From assembly GCF_947036865.1 (NCBI RefSeq), contig NZ_CAMQSF010000013.1:1-64000 (forward strand): a stretch of 64,000 nucleotides of DNA, given 5' to 3'. Positions 44,028-52,902 of this stretch are shown piece by piece; positions within the stretch are counted from its first letter, which is position 1, and the number at the start of each line of letters is the position of its first letter. A model generated the notes under the pieces. That model ran no database searches, was not told where the DNA came from, and was given only the letters and a program-made list of their open reading frames with translations. The position numbers were made by a program, and so were the translations under genes. This stretch comes from an uncultured Caulobacter sp. GTDB taxonomy: Bacteria; Pseudomonadota; Alphaproteobacteria; Caulobacterales; Caulobacteraceae.

Positions 44028-45938
44028 TTGGCTTCCGACACCCGCTTCGCCGCCGCCGCCGACACGACCGCTTCCGCCCCGGCCCCGGCCCGGATCGCCC
44101 TTGTCGGCAATCCGAACTCGGGCAAGACGGCGCTGTTCAACGCCCTGACCGGCAGCCGCCAGAAGGTGGCCAACTACGCCGGGGTCACGGTCGAGCGCAA
44201 GGAAGGCGCGCTGACCACGGCCAGCGGCCGCCCGATCCGGGTGCTGGACCTGCCCGGCACCTATTCCCTGCGCGCCCGCAGTCCCGACGAGGTGGTCACG
44301 CGCGACGCGGTGCTCGGCAAGCTGGCCGGCGAGGCCCCGCCCCAGGCGCTGATCTGCGTGGCCGACGCCACCAATTTGCGCCTCGTCCTGCGCCTGGTGC
44401 TGGAGCTCAAGCAGGTGGGCCGGCCGTTCGTGCTGGCCCTCAACATGTACGACATCGCCCAGCGCCAGGGCCTGCGGATTGATCTGGAGCGCCTGTCCAA
44501 GGAGATCGGCGCGCCGATCGTCACCACGGTCGCGACGCGCAAGCGCGGTATCGGCGAGCTGCTCGACAAGGTCGAGGCGATCGCCGCCGACCACGCGACC
44601 GCCGCCGCGAGCGTCTGGCATGAGCCGACCGCCGCCGAGATCCGCGCCGCCCACGCCGAGGCCCAGCGGATCTTCAAGGCCTGCGTTAAGCCGCCCGAAC
44701 GGCCCGACACCGTCACCGGGAAGGTCGACGCGGTGCTGCTGCATCCGGTCGCCGGTCTGGCCATCCTGATGGCCCTGCTGTTCGTGATGTTCCAGGCGGT
44801 GTTCACCTGGGCCAAGGTCCCGGCCGACGCGCTGGACGCGGCCTTCGGCGCCCTGGGCGCATGGGCCGGTCAGCACCTGCCCGGCGGGCTGTTCGCCAGC
44901 TTCGTCTCCGACGGCCTGATCGCCGGGGTCGGCAGCGTGCTCGTCTTCCTGCCGCAGATCCTGATCCTGTTCTTCTTCATCCTGATGCTGGAGGACAGCG
45001 GCTACATGGCTCGCGCGGCCTTCCTGATGGACAAGATCATGGGCGGGGCGGGCCTGCATGGGCGGGCCTTCATTCCGCTCCTGTCCAGCTTCGCCTGCGC
45101 CATTCCGGGCATCATGTCGACGCGGGTGATCGACAACCGCCACGATCGCCTGACGACCATCCTGGTCGCGCCGCTGATGACCTGCTCGGCGCGGATTCCC
45201 GTGTACGGCCTGATCATCGCCGCCTTCATCCCGGCGCGGACGGTCTATGGCTTCCTGTCGCTGCAGGGCCTGGTCATGTTCGGCCTTTACGCGGCCGGGA
45301 TCGTCAGCGCCCTCTTGGTTTCGTTCGTGATCCGCCGCGTGTTCTGGCGGGGCGCGGTCGAGCCGTTCATGATGGAGCTGCCGACCTATCGCTGGCCCGA
45401 GCCGCGCAACGTGGCCATGAACCTGTGGACGCGGGCGCGGATCTTCCTGGAGCGGGCCGGCCGCATCATCCTGCCGCTGATGGTGCTGGTCTGGGTGCTG
45501 TCGAGCTTCCCCAACCCGCCCGAGGGCGCGACCGGTCCGGCGATCGACTACAGCCTGGCGGGCCGGCTGGGCCACCTGCTGGCCCCGATCATGCAGCCGA
45601 TCGGCTTCAACTGGCAGATGACGGTCGCGCTGATCCCGGGCTTCGCCGCGCGGGAAGTGGCCGTGGCGACGCTGGGCACGGTCTACGCCGTCGGCGGCGA
45701 CGCCGACTCCCACGCCGCCTTGAGCACGCTGCTGCAACACCAGTGGTCGCTGGCCACGGCGCTGTCGTTCCTGGCCTGGTACGTCTTCGCCCCGCAGTGC
45801 GCGGCGACCCTGGGCGTCGTCAAGCGCGAGACCAACGGCTGGACCTGGCCGGCGGTGATGTTCGCCTACATGACGGGCCTCGCTTACCTCGCCTCGTTCG
45901 TGACCTATCACGTGGCCGTGGCTTTGGGCGGCGGCTGA
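44028..45938 (+). CDS. feoB: ferrous iron transport protein B
   Basis: A 636-residue Fe(II) transporter of the inner membrane with an N-terminal G-protein domain. G1 is GNPNSGKT (about residues 27-34), G3 DLPGTYSL, G4 LNMYD. The membrane part has the two Gate motifs around LLSSFACAIPGIMSTR and the paired EDSGYMARAAFLMDK. It is shorter than E. coli FeoB (773 residues) and lacks the C-terminal cytosolic cysteine tail. The start is TTG 44028, directly after feoA; no better start codon is in frame. Confidence 0.96.
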   Translation: MASDTRFAAAADTTASAPAPARIALVGNPNSGKTALFNALTGSRQKVANYAGVTVERKEGALTTASGRPIRVLDLPGTYSLRARSPDEVVTRDAVLGKLAGEAPPQALICVADATNLRLVLRLVLELKQVGRPFVLALNMYDIAQRQGLRIDLERLSKEIGAPIVTTVATRKRGIGELLDKVEAIAADHATAAASVWHEPTAAEIRAAHAEAQRIFKACVKPPERPDTVTGKVDAVLLHPVAGLAILMALLFVMFQAVFTWAKVPADALDAAFGALGAWAGQHLPGGLFASFVSDGLIAGVGSVLVFLPQILILFFFILMLEDSGYMARAAFLMDKIMGGAGLHGRAFIPLLSSFACAIPGIMSTRVIDNRHDRLTTILVAPLMTCSARIPVYGLIIAAFIPARTVYGFLSLQGLVMFGLYAAGIVSALLVSFVIRRVFWRGAVEPFMMELPTYRWPEPRNVAMNLWTRARIFLERAGRIILPLMVLVWVLSSFPNPPEGATGPAIDYSLAGRLGHLLAPIMQPIGFNWQMTVALIPGFAAREVAVATLGTVYAVGGDADSHAALSTLLQHQWSLATALSFLAWYVFAPQCAATLGVVKRETNGWTWPAVMFAYMTGLAYLASFVTYHVAVALGGG

Positions 45939-45943
45939 GCGCC

Positions 45944-46972
45944 TTAGAGACTGCGAAACCAGGCCCAGACGTCGTCGGGCCGCTCCAGCGCCGAGAGGCC
46001 TTCCCGCCGCGCCGCCTCGCCCAGCTTGCGCAGCCGGCCGGGCGTCACGCCGAACCGCGCCCGGAACGCGCGGCTGAAGTGGGCGTCCGAGCGGAACCCG
46101 TGGCGATAGCCGATCTCGGCCAGGGTGTGCTGTTCGGTCCGGTCCTGCAGGATGACGTCGAACGTCTGGTCGAGCCGCCGAGCCTGGATGAAGGCGCTGA
46201 CCCCGCCCCGCGCTTCGAACACCTTGTAGAGCAGGCTGCGCGACACCCCGAGGTGCTGGCGCACCGTCTCGGGCGACAAATCGGGATCGTCCAGATGCTG
46301 GTCGACATATCGCTGACCCTCGGCCAGCAGCATCTTCTCGATGGGGCGCGGATCGGTGGCCGCCGGCTCGCCGTGGGCCAGGATCACCGCGCTCATCAGG
46401 GCGACGCCGGCCCGGGCGGCCAAGGTCGCGTCGGTGGTCGTCAGCGATCCGATCGCCTCCCAGAGGGTCCGCAGATGCGAGCCCAGCAGCCGGCCGGGCC
46501 CGGCGGCCTCGGCGACGACGCGGCCATGGAAGTCGACGCCGGCCACCTGCGGGTCGAGCTGGGCGCGCGGGATAACGAAGTACAGGGACTCGAACGGCTG
46601 CTCGATGGTCAGGCTGAAGGGGCGCGCCATGTCCACCAGGCGAATCTCGCCCATCGCGCCGCTGGCCGCCCGCCCGTCATAGTCCGCCGTCCAGCCGGTT
46701 GGGCGCAGCTCCAGCACCGCCATCACGGTGTCCGAGGCGTCGGCCGCGACATGGCTCAGCCGGCGGTCGAACCGCTGCGGCGCGCCTTCGCAGAGGCCGA
46801 ACACGACGCCGCCCAGATTGTAGCCGTCCATCGAATTGTGGAACGTGGCCTCGGGCGACAACAGGGTGATGTCGAACAGGTGAGCGCAGGACCGGCGATA
46901 TTGCTCGGCCGCGTCCGCGTGCTCGCGGGCGTCCAGCACCCAAAGATCTCTACGCGGACGATCATCCGCCAT
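45944..46972 (-). CDS. AraC-family transcriptional regulator
   Basis: A 342-residue regulator. The N-terminal domain (about 1-190, PF14525-like AraC_binding_2) has no recognisable ligand motif. The C-terminal double HTH (about 225-335) contains VRQHLGVSRSLLYKVFEARG and TLAEIGYRHGFRSDAHFSRAFRARFG, the second with the family signature. The ATG at 46972 is preferred; a TTG at 47002 is possible. It ends 6 bp from the convergent feoB. The target is unknown. Confidence 0.92.
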   Translation of the reverse strand: MADDRPRRDLWVLDAREHADAAEQYRRSCAHLFDITLLSPEATFHNSMDGYNLGGVVFGLCEGAPQRFDRRLSHVAADASDTVMAVLELRPTGWTADYDGRAASGAMGEIRLVDMARPFSLTIEQPFESLYFVIPRAQLDPQVAGVDFHGRVVAEAAGPGRLLGSHLRTLWEAIGSLTTTDATLAARAGVALMSAVILAHGEPAATDPRPIEKMLLAEGQRYVDQHLDDPDLSPETVRQHLGVSRSLLYKVFEARGGVSAFIQARRLDQTFDVILQDRTEQHTLAEIGYRHGFRSDAHFSRAFRARFGVTPGRLRKLGEAARREGLSALERPDDVWAWFRSL

Positions 46973-47244
46973 GACGCCTCGGCCTCCAAAACCGTGGGGC
47001 AATAGAACGTGGATCGCCGGTCAATGACAGACCCCCGGCTCGCGCGCCAAAAGGGGGGCTCGCGGGCGCCGGTGGGGTACAGGGCGCTTCGCGATGGGTC
47101 GTTGGGTCCCCCAGGGCCCGGCGGACCAGCCTCCCATGCCCATGGGAGGTCGGGGCGGGTCGTCGGCGTGATCCCCTTTTCGCGCCGACGAAACGCCCGA
47201 TCCTCCGATCAGGCGCGCGTTTCGCCCCGGCGGGGCGGCCGACC

Positions 47245-48123
47245 TCAACGGGTCGGGACCGGGTGCTCCCCGCGATAGTCGTAGAACCCGCGCCCCGTCT
47301 TCTTGCCCAGCCAGCCGGCTTCCACATACTTCACCAGCAGCGGACAGGGCCGGTACTTGCTGTCGGCCAGACCCTCGTGCAGCACGTTCATGATGCTGAG
47401 CACGGTGTCGAGGCCGATGAAGTCGCCCAGCTCCAACGGGCCCATCGGGTGGTTGGCGCCCAGCTTCATCGCCGTGTCGATGGCGTCGACCGTGCCGACC
47501 CCCTCGTACAGCGTGTAGATCGCCTCGTTGATCATCGGCACCAGCACGCGGTTGACGATGAAGGCGGGGAAGTCCTCGGCGTTGCTGGTGATCTTGCCCA
47601 GCGACTTGGCGAAGGAGACCGCCGTCTCATAGGTCGGGACGTCGGTGGCGATGCCCCGGATGATCTCGACCAGCTTCATCAGCGGCACGGGGTTCATGAA
47701 GTGCAGGCCGATGAAGCGCTCGGGCCGGTCGGTCGCCGAGGCCAGACGCGTGATCGAGATCGACGAGGTGTTCGAGGCCAGCAGCGTGCCTTCCTTCAGG
47801 TGCGGCTGCAGGCTGCGGAAGATCGACTTCTTGATCTCCTCGTTCTCGGTGGCGGCCTCGATGGCCAGGTCCGTGGCCCCGACCTCTTCCAGCGTCTCCG
47901 CCGGCTTGATGCGCGCGAGGGCCGCCTTCATGGTCTCGTCGTCGATGATCCCACGGCCGACCTGGCGGGCCATGTTCTTCTCGATGACGGCCAGGCCCCC
48001 GTCGATCCGCTCGCGCGAGACGTCGTGGAGACGCACGTCATAGCCGCCCAGGGCGACGACATGCGCGATGCCCGACCCCATCTGGCCGGCGCCGATCACG
48101 CCGACCGTCTTGATTTCACTCAT
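47245..48123 (-). CDS. 3-hydroxybutyryl-CoA dehydrogenase
   Basis: A 292-residue NAD-dependent (S)-3-hydroxyacyl-CoA dehydrogenase. The Rossmann motif is GVIGAGQMGSGIAH at the N-terminus. The catalytic His is in GLHFMNPVPLMKLVEI and the paired Glu in the preceding domain; NRVLVPMINEAIYTLYEG and ANHPMGPLELGDFIGLD are typical. It interconverts acetoacetyl-CoA and 3-hydroxybutyryl-CoA in fatty-acid or butyrate metabolism. ATG 48123. It stands alone, unlike many relatives that follow etfBA. Confidence 0.95.
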   Translation of the reverse strand: MSEIKTVGVIGAGQMGSGIAHVVALGGYDVRLHDVSRERIDGGLAVIEKNMARQVGRGIIDDETMKAALARIKPAETLEEVGATDLAIEAATENEEIKKSIFRSLQPHLKEGTLLASNTSSISITRLASATDRPERFIGLHFMNPVPLMKLVEIIRGIATDVPTYETAVSFAKSLGKITSNAEDFPAFIVNRVLVPMINEAIYTLYEGVGTVDAIDTAMKLGANHPMGPLELGDFIGLDTVLSIMNVLHEGLADSKYRPCPLLVKYVEAGWLGKKTGRGFYDYRGEHPVPTR

Positions 48124-48259
48124 GAACGCCAAGCCTTCGCTTGATTTGCGCCGGGCCTTCGCGCCCACGCCTTCGACTGTGACGACTTTTCTAGCACGAG
48201 AAACCCCGCGCTCGCCAAGGCTTTGCTGCGACGCAATGAGGCAGGGGGGAACCCGGGCG

Positions 48260-49297
48260 TCAGGGCCTTGGCGGATAGGGGTGGACCGCGCCGTTCGGGT
48301 CCTCGACCGCGCCGTCGGAAAGATAGTTGGGGCCGACCGGCGCCTTGCCGTGGCCGCCCGGGATGTCCAGCACATAGGTCGGCTGAGCCAGGCCCGAGAC
48401 GGTCCCCCGCAGGGCCTTCATGATCGCCTGGCCCTCGGCCAGGGTCGTGCGCAGGTGGGCGGTGCCGGGGGCATGGTCGCCGTGGTGCAGGTAGTAGGGC
48501 CGGATCCGCGTCTCGACGAAGCCGCGCATCAGCGCCGCCAGGGTCTCGGGGTCGTCGTTGACGCCGCGCAGCAGCACGGTCTGGGACAGCATCGGAATCC
48601 CCGCGTCGACGATTCGCGCGCAGGCCGCGCGGGCGGCCGGGGTCAGCTCGCGGACGTGGTTGGCGTGCAGGGCGACATAGACGGTCTTGGTCGAGCGCTT
48701 CAGCGCCGCGATCAGATCGGGCGTCACCGCCTCGGGATCGACGGCCGGCACGCGGGTGTGGAAGCGGACGATCCTGACGTGCGCGATCGCCTCCAGCCGG
48801 TCCATCAGGTCGGCCAGGCGGCGAGGGGACAGCACGAACGGATCGCCGCCGGTGATGATCACCTCCCAGATCTTAGGGCGGCCGGCGATATAGGCGAAGG
48901 CGGCGTCCAGCTGCTCCGGGGTCAGGGTCGACAGCCCCTCGGGCCCGACCATCTCGCGCCGGAAGCAGAACCGGCAATAGACCGCGCAGGTGTGGGTCGG
49001 CTTCAGCAGCACCCGGTCCGGATAGCGATGGACGATGCCTTCGACCGGGCTGTGGACCGCGTCGCCGATCGGGTCGCCGTCCTCGCCGGGGCTGGCGATC
49101 AGCTCCTCGGGCGCGGGGACGAACTGGCGGGCGATCGGGTCATTGGCGTTGGCCGGATCGATCAGCGCGGCCATGGCCGGGGTGATCGCCACCGCGTAGC
49201 GCGCGGCCACCGCCTCCAGCGCCGGCAGGCGCTCGGGCGGGATCAGCCCGGCTCGCGCCAGAGCTCGCGCGTCACGGAGGGTCTTGGCGGCGGTCAT
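48260..49297 (-). CDS. epmB: EF-P beta-lysylation protein EpmB (lysine 2,3-aminomutase family)
   Basis: A 345-residue radical SAM, PLP-dependent enzyme that turns (S)-alpha-lysine into (R)-beta-lysine for EF-P modification. The cluster motif is HTCAVYCRFCFRR (CxxxCxxC); IITGGDPFVLS is the GGDP box; the PLP lysine is in LDIPGGHGKAPVG. Length matches EpmB and lacks the C-terminal extension of clostridial KamA. EpmA and EF-P genes lie within 4 kb, which supports EpmB over a catabolic aminomutase. ATG 49297. Confidence 0.9.
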   Translation of the reverse strand: MTAAKTLRDARALARAGLIPPERLPALEAVAARYAVAITPAMAALIDPANANDPIARQFVPAPEELIASPGEDGDPIGDAVHSPVEGIVHRYPDRVLLKPTHTCAVYCRFCFRREMVGPEGLSTLTPEQLDAAFAYIAGRPKIWEVIITGGDPFVLSPRRLADLMDRLEAIAHVRIVRFHTRVPAVDPEAVTPDLIAALKRSTKTVYVALHANHVRELTPAARAACARIVDAGIPMLSQTVLLRGVNDDPETLAALMRGFVETRIRPYYLHHGDHAPGTAHLRTTLAEGQAIMKALRGTVSGLAQPTYVLDIPGGHGKAPVGPNYLSDGAVEDPNGAVHPYPPRP

Positions 49298-49345
49298 GAG
49301 GGGCCGGGATATGCGGGATTTCCGGCGCTTAGGCAAATGCCCCGG

Positions 49346-50047
49346 CTAGACCACCGCTCCGAACAGCTTGCCGATCAGGGCCGTGGCGGCCAGGGCCAGC
49401 GCGCCCCAGAACGTCACGCGCAGCATCGGCTTCAGCGGCGGGGCGCCGCCCGCCCAGGCGCCGAGCGCGCCGAGGACGGCCAGGAAGATCAGGGTGGCGA
49501 CCGTGACCACGGGCAGGATCACCGGCAGGGGCGCGAGGATCGCCACCAGAAGCGGCATGACCGCCCCGACGGCGAAGGTCGTCGCCGAGGTCAGGGCCGC
49601 CTGGACGGGACGGGCGGTCAGGTGCTCGGAGATCCCCAGCTCGTCGCGGGCGTGGGCCGCCAGGGCGTCGCCGGCGTTCAACTGCACCGCCACCTGTCGC
49701 GCCAGGTCCGGCGTCAGGCCTCGCGCGACATAGATCGCCGTCATCTCCTCGAGTTCGGCCTCGGGCTGGGTCTCCAGCTCCAGCCGTTCGCGGGCCAGGT
49801 CGGCGGACTCGCTGTCGGCCTGGGACGCGACGGAGACGTATTCGCCGGCCGCCATCGACATCGCCCCGGCCACGAGGCCCGCGCTCGCGGCCAGCACGAT
49901 CGGGCCGCGCGTGGCCTGCGCCGCCGCCACCCCGACGATCAGCGCCGCGGTCGAGACGATGCCGTCATTGGCGCCCAGCACGGCCGCGCGCAGCCAGCCG
50001 ATCCGCGAGACGGCGTGTCGTTCGTCGTGAGCCCTGTCCCGCGCCAT
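49346..50047 (-). CDS. VIT1/CCC1 family iron/manganese transporter
   Basis: A 233-residue membrane protein with five TM helices. GWLRAAVLGANDGIVSTAAL and GAMSMAAGEYVSVASQADSE are the VIT family hallmarks. The cytosolic metal-binding domain between (Glu-rich, LELETQPEAELEEMTAIY) is present. In plants and yeast it exports Fe/Mn to the vacuole; in bacteria it is thought to remove excess metal. AAGGGGAG lies before ATG 50047. It sits between epmB and the TerB-like gene. Confidence 0.92.
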   Translation of the reverse strand: MARDRAHDERHAVSRIGWLRAAVLGANDGIVSTAALIVGVAAAQATRGPIVLAASAGLVAGAMSMAAGEYVSVASQADSESADLARERLELETQPEAELEEMTAIYVARGLTPDLARQVAVQLNAGDALAAHARDELGISEHLTARPVQAALTSATTFAVGAVMPLLVAILAPLPVILPVVTVATLIFLAVLGALGAWAGGAPPLKPMLRVTFWGALALAATALIGKLFGAVV

Positions 50048-50109
50048 TGGCCGCTCCCCTTCGCTCGCGCCACTTTGGACCAGAAGGGGACGCCGGGCGT
50101 TGATCGCGG

Positions 50110-50538
50110 TCAAGCGCTGGGTCTGGGCCAAAGCACGAGCGCCGTCGGGCGCACGTCCAGCCAATCGCAAATGTCGAGCAGCAGGGACCGCTCCTCGGCC
50201 GTCAAGCCGCCGTCGATCGCCACCGCCGTGGCGGCGGCCGCGATGTCGGGGGCCGCCGATCGTCCCTTCAAGGCGCGGATCATCAGTTCGGCTTCGGCCC
50301 AGGCTTCCTCCGGTCGCGCCTCGAAGCCGGCCTCCAAGGCCTCGAACGCCGTCAGCGCGTCGTCGATGAAGGCGACGCCCTCGTCGCCAGAGGGCGGCGC
50401 GCGCGCCCCCAGGCTTTCGATCATCCGGCCGCGCTCGTCAGGGGTCACCTCGCCATCGGCCTGGGCGATCAGCAGGCACGCCGCGACCAGGGCCTGGACC
50501 GGGCCGAGCGCGCCGGTCGCGAAGGGACTTATCGCCAT
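50110..50538 (-). CDS. TerB-like (tellurite-resistance fold) helical protein
   Basis: A 142-residue all-helical cytosolic protein. AACLLIAQADGEVTPDERGRM and AAATAVAIDGGLTAEERSLL are the paired ADGE/DG-x-x-EE motifs of TerB-type domains. No metal-binding function is proven for such singletons. Its ATG at 50538 overlaps the end of the small upstream gene by 10 bp. Confidence 0.8.
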   Translation of the reverse strand: MAISPFATGALGPVQALVAACLLIAQADGEVTPDERGRMIESLGARAPPSGDEGVAFIDDALTAFEALEAGFEARPEEAWAEAELMIRALKGRSAAPDIAAAATAVAIDGGLTAEERSLLLDICDWLDVRPTALVLWPRPSA

Positions 50539-50714
50539 CGCGCGGCCGTGGCGTTCATCTCCAGGCCTCCGAGCTGTTCGCGCAGGCGCTCGCGACGAAG
50601 GTCCCAAAGCCGCATCATGCCTCTGTCCGGCGTCGGCTTCCGGGCCTCCTCGTACAGGGCGCGCGTCATCCGCGCGATCTCGGCGCGCATCTGTCGGGCG
50701 TTCAACAAGGTCAA
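50529..50714 (-). CDS. 61-residue basic helical protein upstream of the TerB-like gene
   Basis: A short, Arg-rich, helix-forming protein (LLNARQMRAEIARMTRALYE, then RLWDLRRERLREQLGG). The start is TTG 50714 with GGAGGAG eight bases upstream. It overlaps the TerB-like start by 10 bp and is likely coupled to it. I recognise no family; the charge suggests nucleic-acid or membrane-surface contact (inference). Confidence 0.6.
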   Translation of the reverse strand: MTLLNARQMRAEIARMTRALYEEARKPTPDRGMMRLWDLRRERLREQLGGLEMNATAARWR

Positions 50715-50936
50715 GGTCAGCGCTCCTCCTTATGTGGGGGCGCGCTCGACGGCGGGCTTGGGAACGGCGGGAGGGGACGGCCGCCTGGACCCGACATCGA
50801 GCGCACCCGATGCGGTCCGACATCACGTTCGACCAGGGGTGTCGAAACGCCAGAGGGGCCCGGCCCGCCTATTGGATTTGGGCGACGCCTTGGCGGCCGC
50901 AAGAGGCCTTTCCGAAAATTTCCGAGGAGGGCGTCT

Positions 50937-51983
50937 TCACCCCGCCACCGGCGTCCAGATCACGTCCTCGATGCGCCGCGCGCCGGCGGCCAGCAGAACC
51001 AGCCGATCGAAGCCCAGGGCCGAGCCCGAGGCCTCGGGCATGTGCGCCAGGGCGGCCAGGAAGTCCTCGTCGAGCGGATAGCGCTCGCCATAGACGCGGG
51101 CCTTCTCGTCCATCTCGATCAGGAAGCGCCGGCGCTGTTCGGCGGGGTCGGTCAGTTCGCCGAAGGCGTTGGCCAGCTCCACCCCGCAGGCATAGAGCTC
51201 GAACCGTTCGGCCACGCGCGGATCGGCGGCCTTCGGGCGGGCCAGGGCGGCCTCCGAGATCGGGTATTCGCACAGGATGGTCGCGCGGCCCTCGCCCAGG
51301 CGCGGCTCGACCTTCTCGACCAGGATGCGGCTGAAGACGTCGGCCCAGCCGTCATCGTCGGCCACCCGGATCCCGGCGGCGCGGGCGGCGGCGGCCAGGG
51401 CGTCGCGGTCGGTCGACCCGTCCGCCGAGACGCTGGCCAGGAGCTCGACCCCGGCATGGCGCGCGAAGGCCTCGGCCACCGACAGGCGCTCGGGCGCGGC
51501 GAACGGATCGCAGGCCATGCCCCTGAAGTCGAAGCGCCGCGTCCCCGCCGTCTCGGCCGCCAGGGCCAGCAGGGTCGCGCAGTCGTCCATCAGGACCTCG
51601 TAGGCCGCGCCCGCGCGATACCACTCCAGCATCGTGAACTCGGGATGATGCAGCGGCCCGCGCTCGCGATTGCGCCAAACCTTGCCCAGGCTGAAGATCC
51701 TTTCCTCGCCCGCCGCCAGCAGCTTCTTGCAGGCGAACTCCGGCGAGGTGTGCAGATAGAGGGGGCTGGCCTCGCCCGAGGTGGTCAGAGCCTCCGTCGC
51801 GAAGGCGTGCAGATGAGCCTCGTTACCGGGCGAGACCTGCAGGGCGGCGGCCTCGACCTCCTCGAAGCCCTCGCGGTCGAACCAGGCGCGGACGGCCTTG
51901 GTGATCCGGTTGCGGGCCAGCAGGAACGGCCGCCGGTCAGCGTGGACGTCGGCGCGCCACCAGGTCGACGAAGGTGTGGTCAA
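50937..51983 (-). CDS. epmA: EF-P--(R)-beta-lysine ligase EpmA (GenX/PoxA)
   Basis: A 348-residue paralogue of the lysyl-tRNA synthetase catalytic core. It activates (R)-beta-lysine and joins it to the conserved Lys of EF-P. Class II motif 2 is [20 protein letters not shown], motif 3 is [20 protein letters not shown]. The anticodon-binding domain of LysRS is absent, as expected. The start is TTG 51983, without a strong ribosome-binding site; the true start may differ slightly. Divergent from efp with 121 bp between. Confidence 0.94.
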   Translation of the reverse strand: MTTPSSTWWRADVHADRRPFLLARNRITKAVRAWFDREGFEEVEAAALQVSPGNEAHLHAFATEALTTSGEASPLYLHTSPEFACKKLLAAGEERIFSLGKVWRNRERGPLHHPEFTMLEWYRAGAAYEVLMDDCATLLALAAETAGTRRFDFRGMACDPFAAPERLSVAEAFARHAGVELLASVSADGSTDRDALAAAARAAGIRVADDDGWADVFSRILVEKVEPRLGEGRATILCEYPISEAALARPKAADPRVAERFELYACGVELANAFGELTDPAEQRRRFLIEMDEKARVYGERYPLDEDFLAALAHMPEASGSALGFDRLVLLAAGARRIEDVIWTPVAG

Positions 51984-52104
51984 GGCTCGGAAACCGAAGA
52001 GGCTGGAGATTTCGCCCCTTTCGCTATACGAGGGCGCTCACGGATCAATAGCACGAACGCGCCCGCGACCTCGCGCGCGCATTCTTCCCAAGGACGGTAC
52101 GTAC

Positions 52105-52671
52105 GTGAAGGTCGCAGCCAGCTCGCTCCGCAAAGGCTCCGTCGTCGATATGGACGGCAAGCTCTATGTCGTTCTGAGCGCCGAGAACATCCACCCCGGC
52201 AAGGGCACCCCGGTGACCCAGCTGAACATGCGCCGCATCTCGGACGGCGTGAAGGTCTCGGAACGCTACCGCACGACCGAGCAGGTCGAGCGCGCCTTCG
52301 TCGACGACCGCGACCACACCTTCCTCTACCAGGACGGCGACGGCTTCCACTTCATGAACCCGGAGACCTACGACCAGCTGGTGGCCACCGAGGAAGTGGT
52401 CGGCGACGCCGCCCCGTACCTGCAGGAAGGCATGACCGTCATCCTGTCGACGCACAACGACGTGCCGATCGCCATCGAGCTGCCGCGCACGGTGATCCTG
52501 GAGATCGTCGACACCGAACCGTCGGTGAAGGGCCAGACCGCCAGCTCGTCCTACAAGCCGGCCGTGCTGAGCAACGGCGTCAAGACGACCGTGCCGCCTT
52601 ACATCACCTCGGGCACCAAGGTGGTGATCCTGACGGAAGACGGCTCGTACGTGGAACGCGCCAAGGACTAA
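52105..52671 (+). CDS. efp: translation elongation factor P
   Basis: A 188-residue three-domain tRNA mimic that rescues ribosomes stalled at polyproline. The loop HPGKGTP carries Lys33, the residue modified by EpmA/Epm[34 protein letters not shown] and [20 protein letters not shown] are conserved EF-P segments. The start is GTG 52105 ([11 protein letters not shown]), consistent with family length. A terminator follows directly. Confidence 0.97.
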   Translation: MKVAASSLRKGSVVDMDGKLYVVLSAENIHPGKGTPVTQLNMRRISDGVKVSERYRTTEQVERAFVDDRDHTFLYQDGDGFHFMNPETYDQLVATEEVVGDAAPYLQEGMTVILSTHNDVPIAIELPRTVILEIVDTEPSVKGQTASSSYKPAVLSNGVKTTVPPYITSGTKVVILTEDGSYVERAKD

Positions 52672-52695
52672 GCGTCCTTCGGCCTCCGAACGACG

Positions 52696-52730
52696 AAAGG
52701 CCCGGTGGGAGACCACCGGGCCTTTTTATT
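52696..52730 (+). terminator. intrinsic terminator of efp
   Basis: AAGGCCCGGTGG and CCACCGGGCCTT form a 12-bp stem around a GAGA loop, followed by TTTATTTT. Confidence 0.93.
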
Positions 52731-52740
52731 TTCCGAAAAG

Positions 52741-52848
52741 CTTGTCATCCCGGCCGCGGCGAAGCGGAGAGCCGGGACCCAGGGCAACCGCGCCGGGCGT
52801 GGCTCCTGGGTCCCGGACAGCCTCTGCGAGGCTTCCGGGATGACAAGG
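52741..52848. repeat. family A dispersed inverted repeat, copy A3
   Basis: Outer arms CTTGTCATCCCGG and CCGGGATGACAAG, inner arms CCGGGACCCAGG and CCTGGGTCCCGG. Lies between convergent efp and the TonB receptor gene; close to A2. Confidence 0.85.
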
Positions 52849-52902
52849 TGGGTTAGGCCTTCGAAGTCCGTCGCCGTTCTTCTCAAGAAGAACGGCGGCA
52901 GC

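Noticed and set aside
47003..47244. Small gene in the gap between the AraC regulator and the hydroxybutyryl-CoA dehydrogenase gene
   Set aside because: Open frames exist on both strands, but none has a ribosome-binding site, a recognisable domain or membrane helix. I see nothing else in this 242-bp gap.
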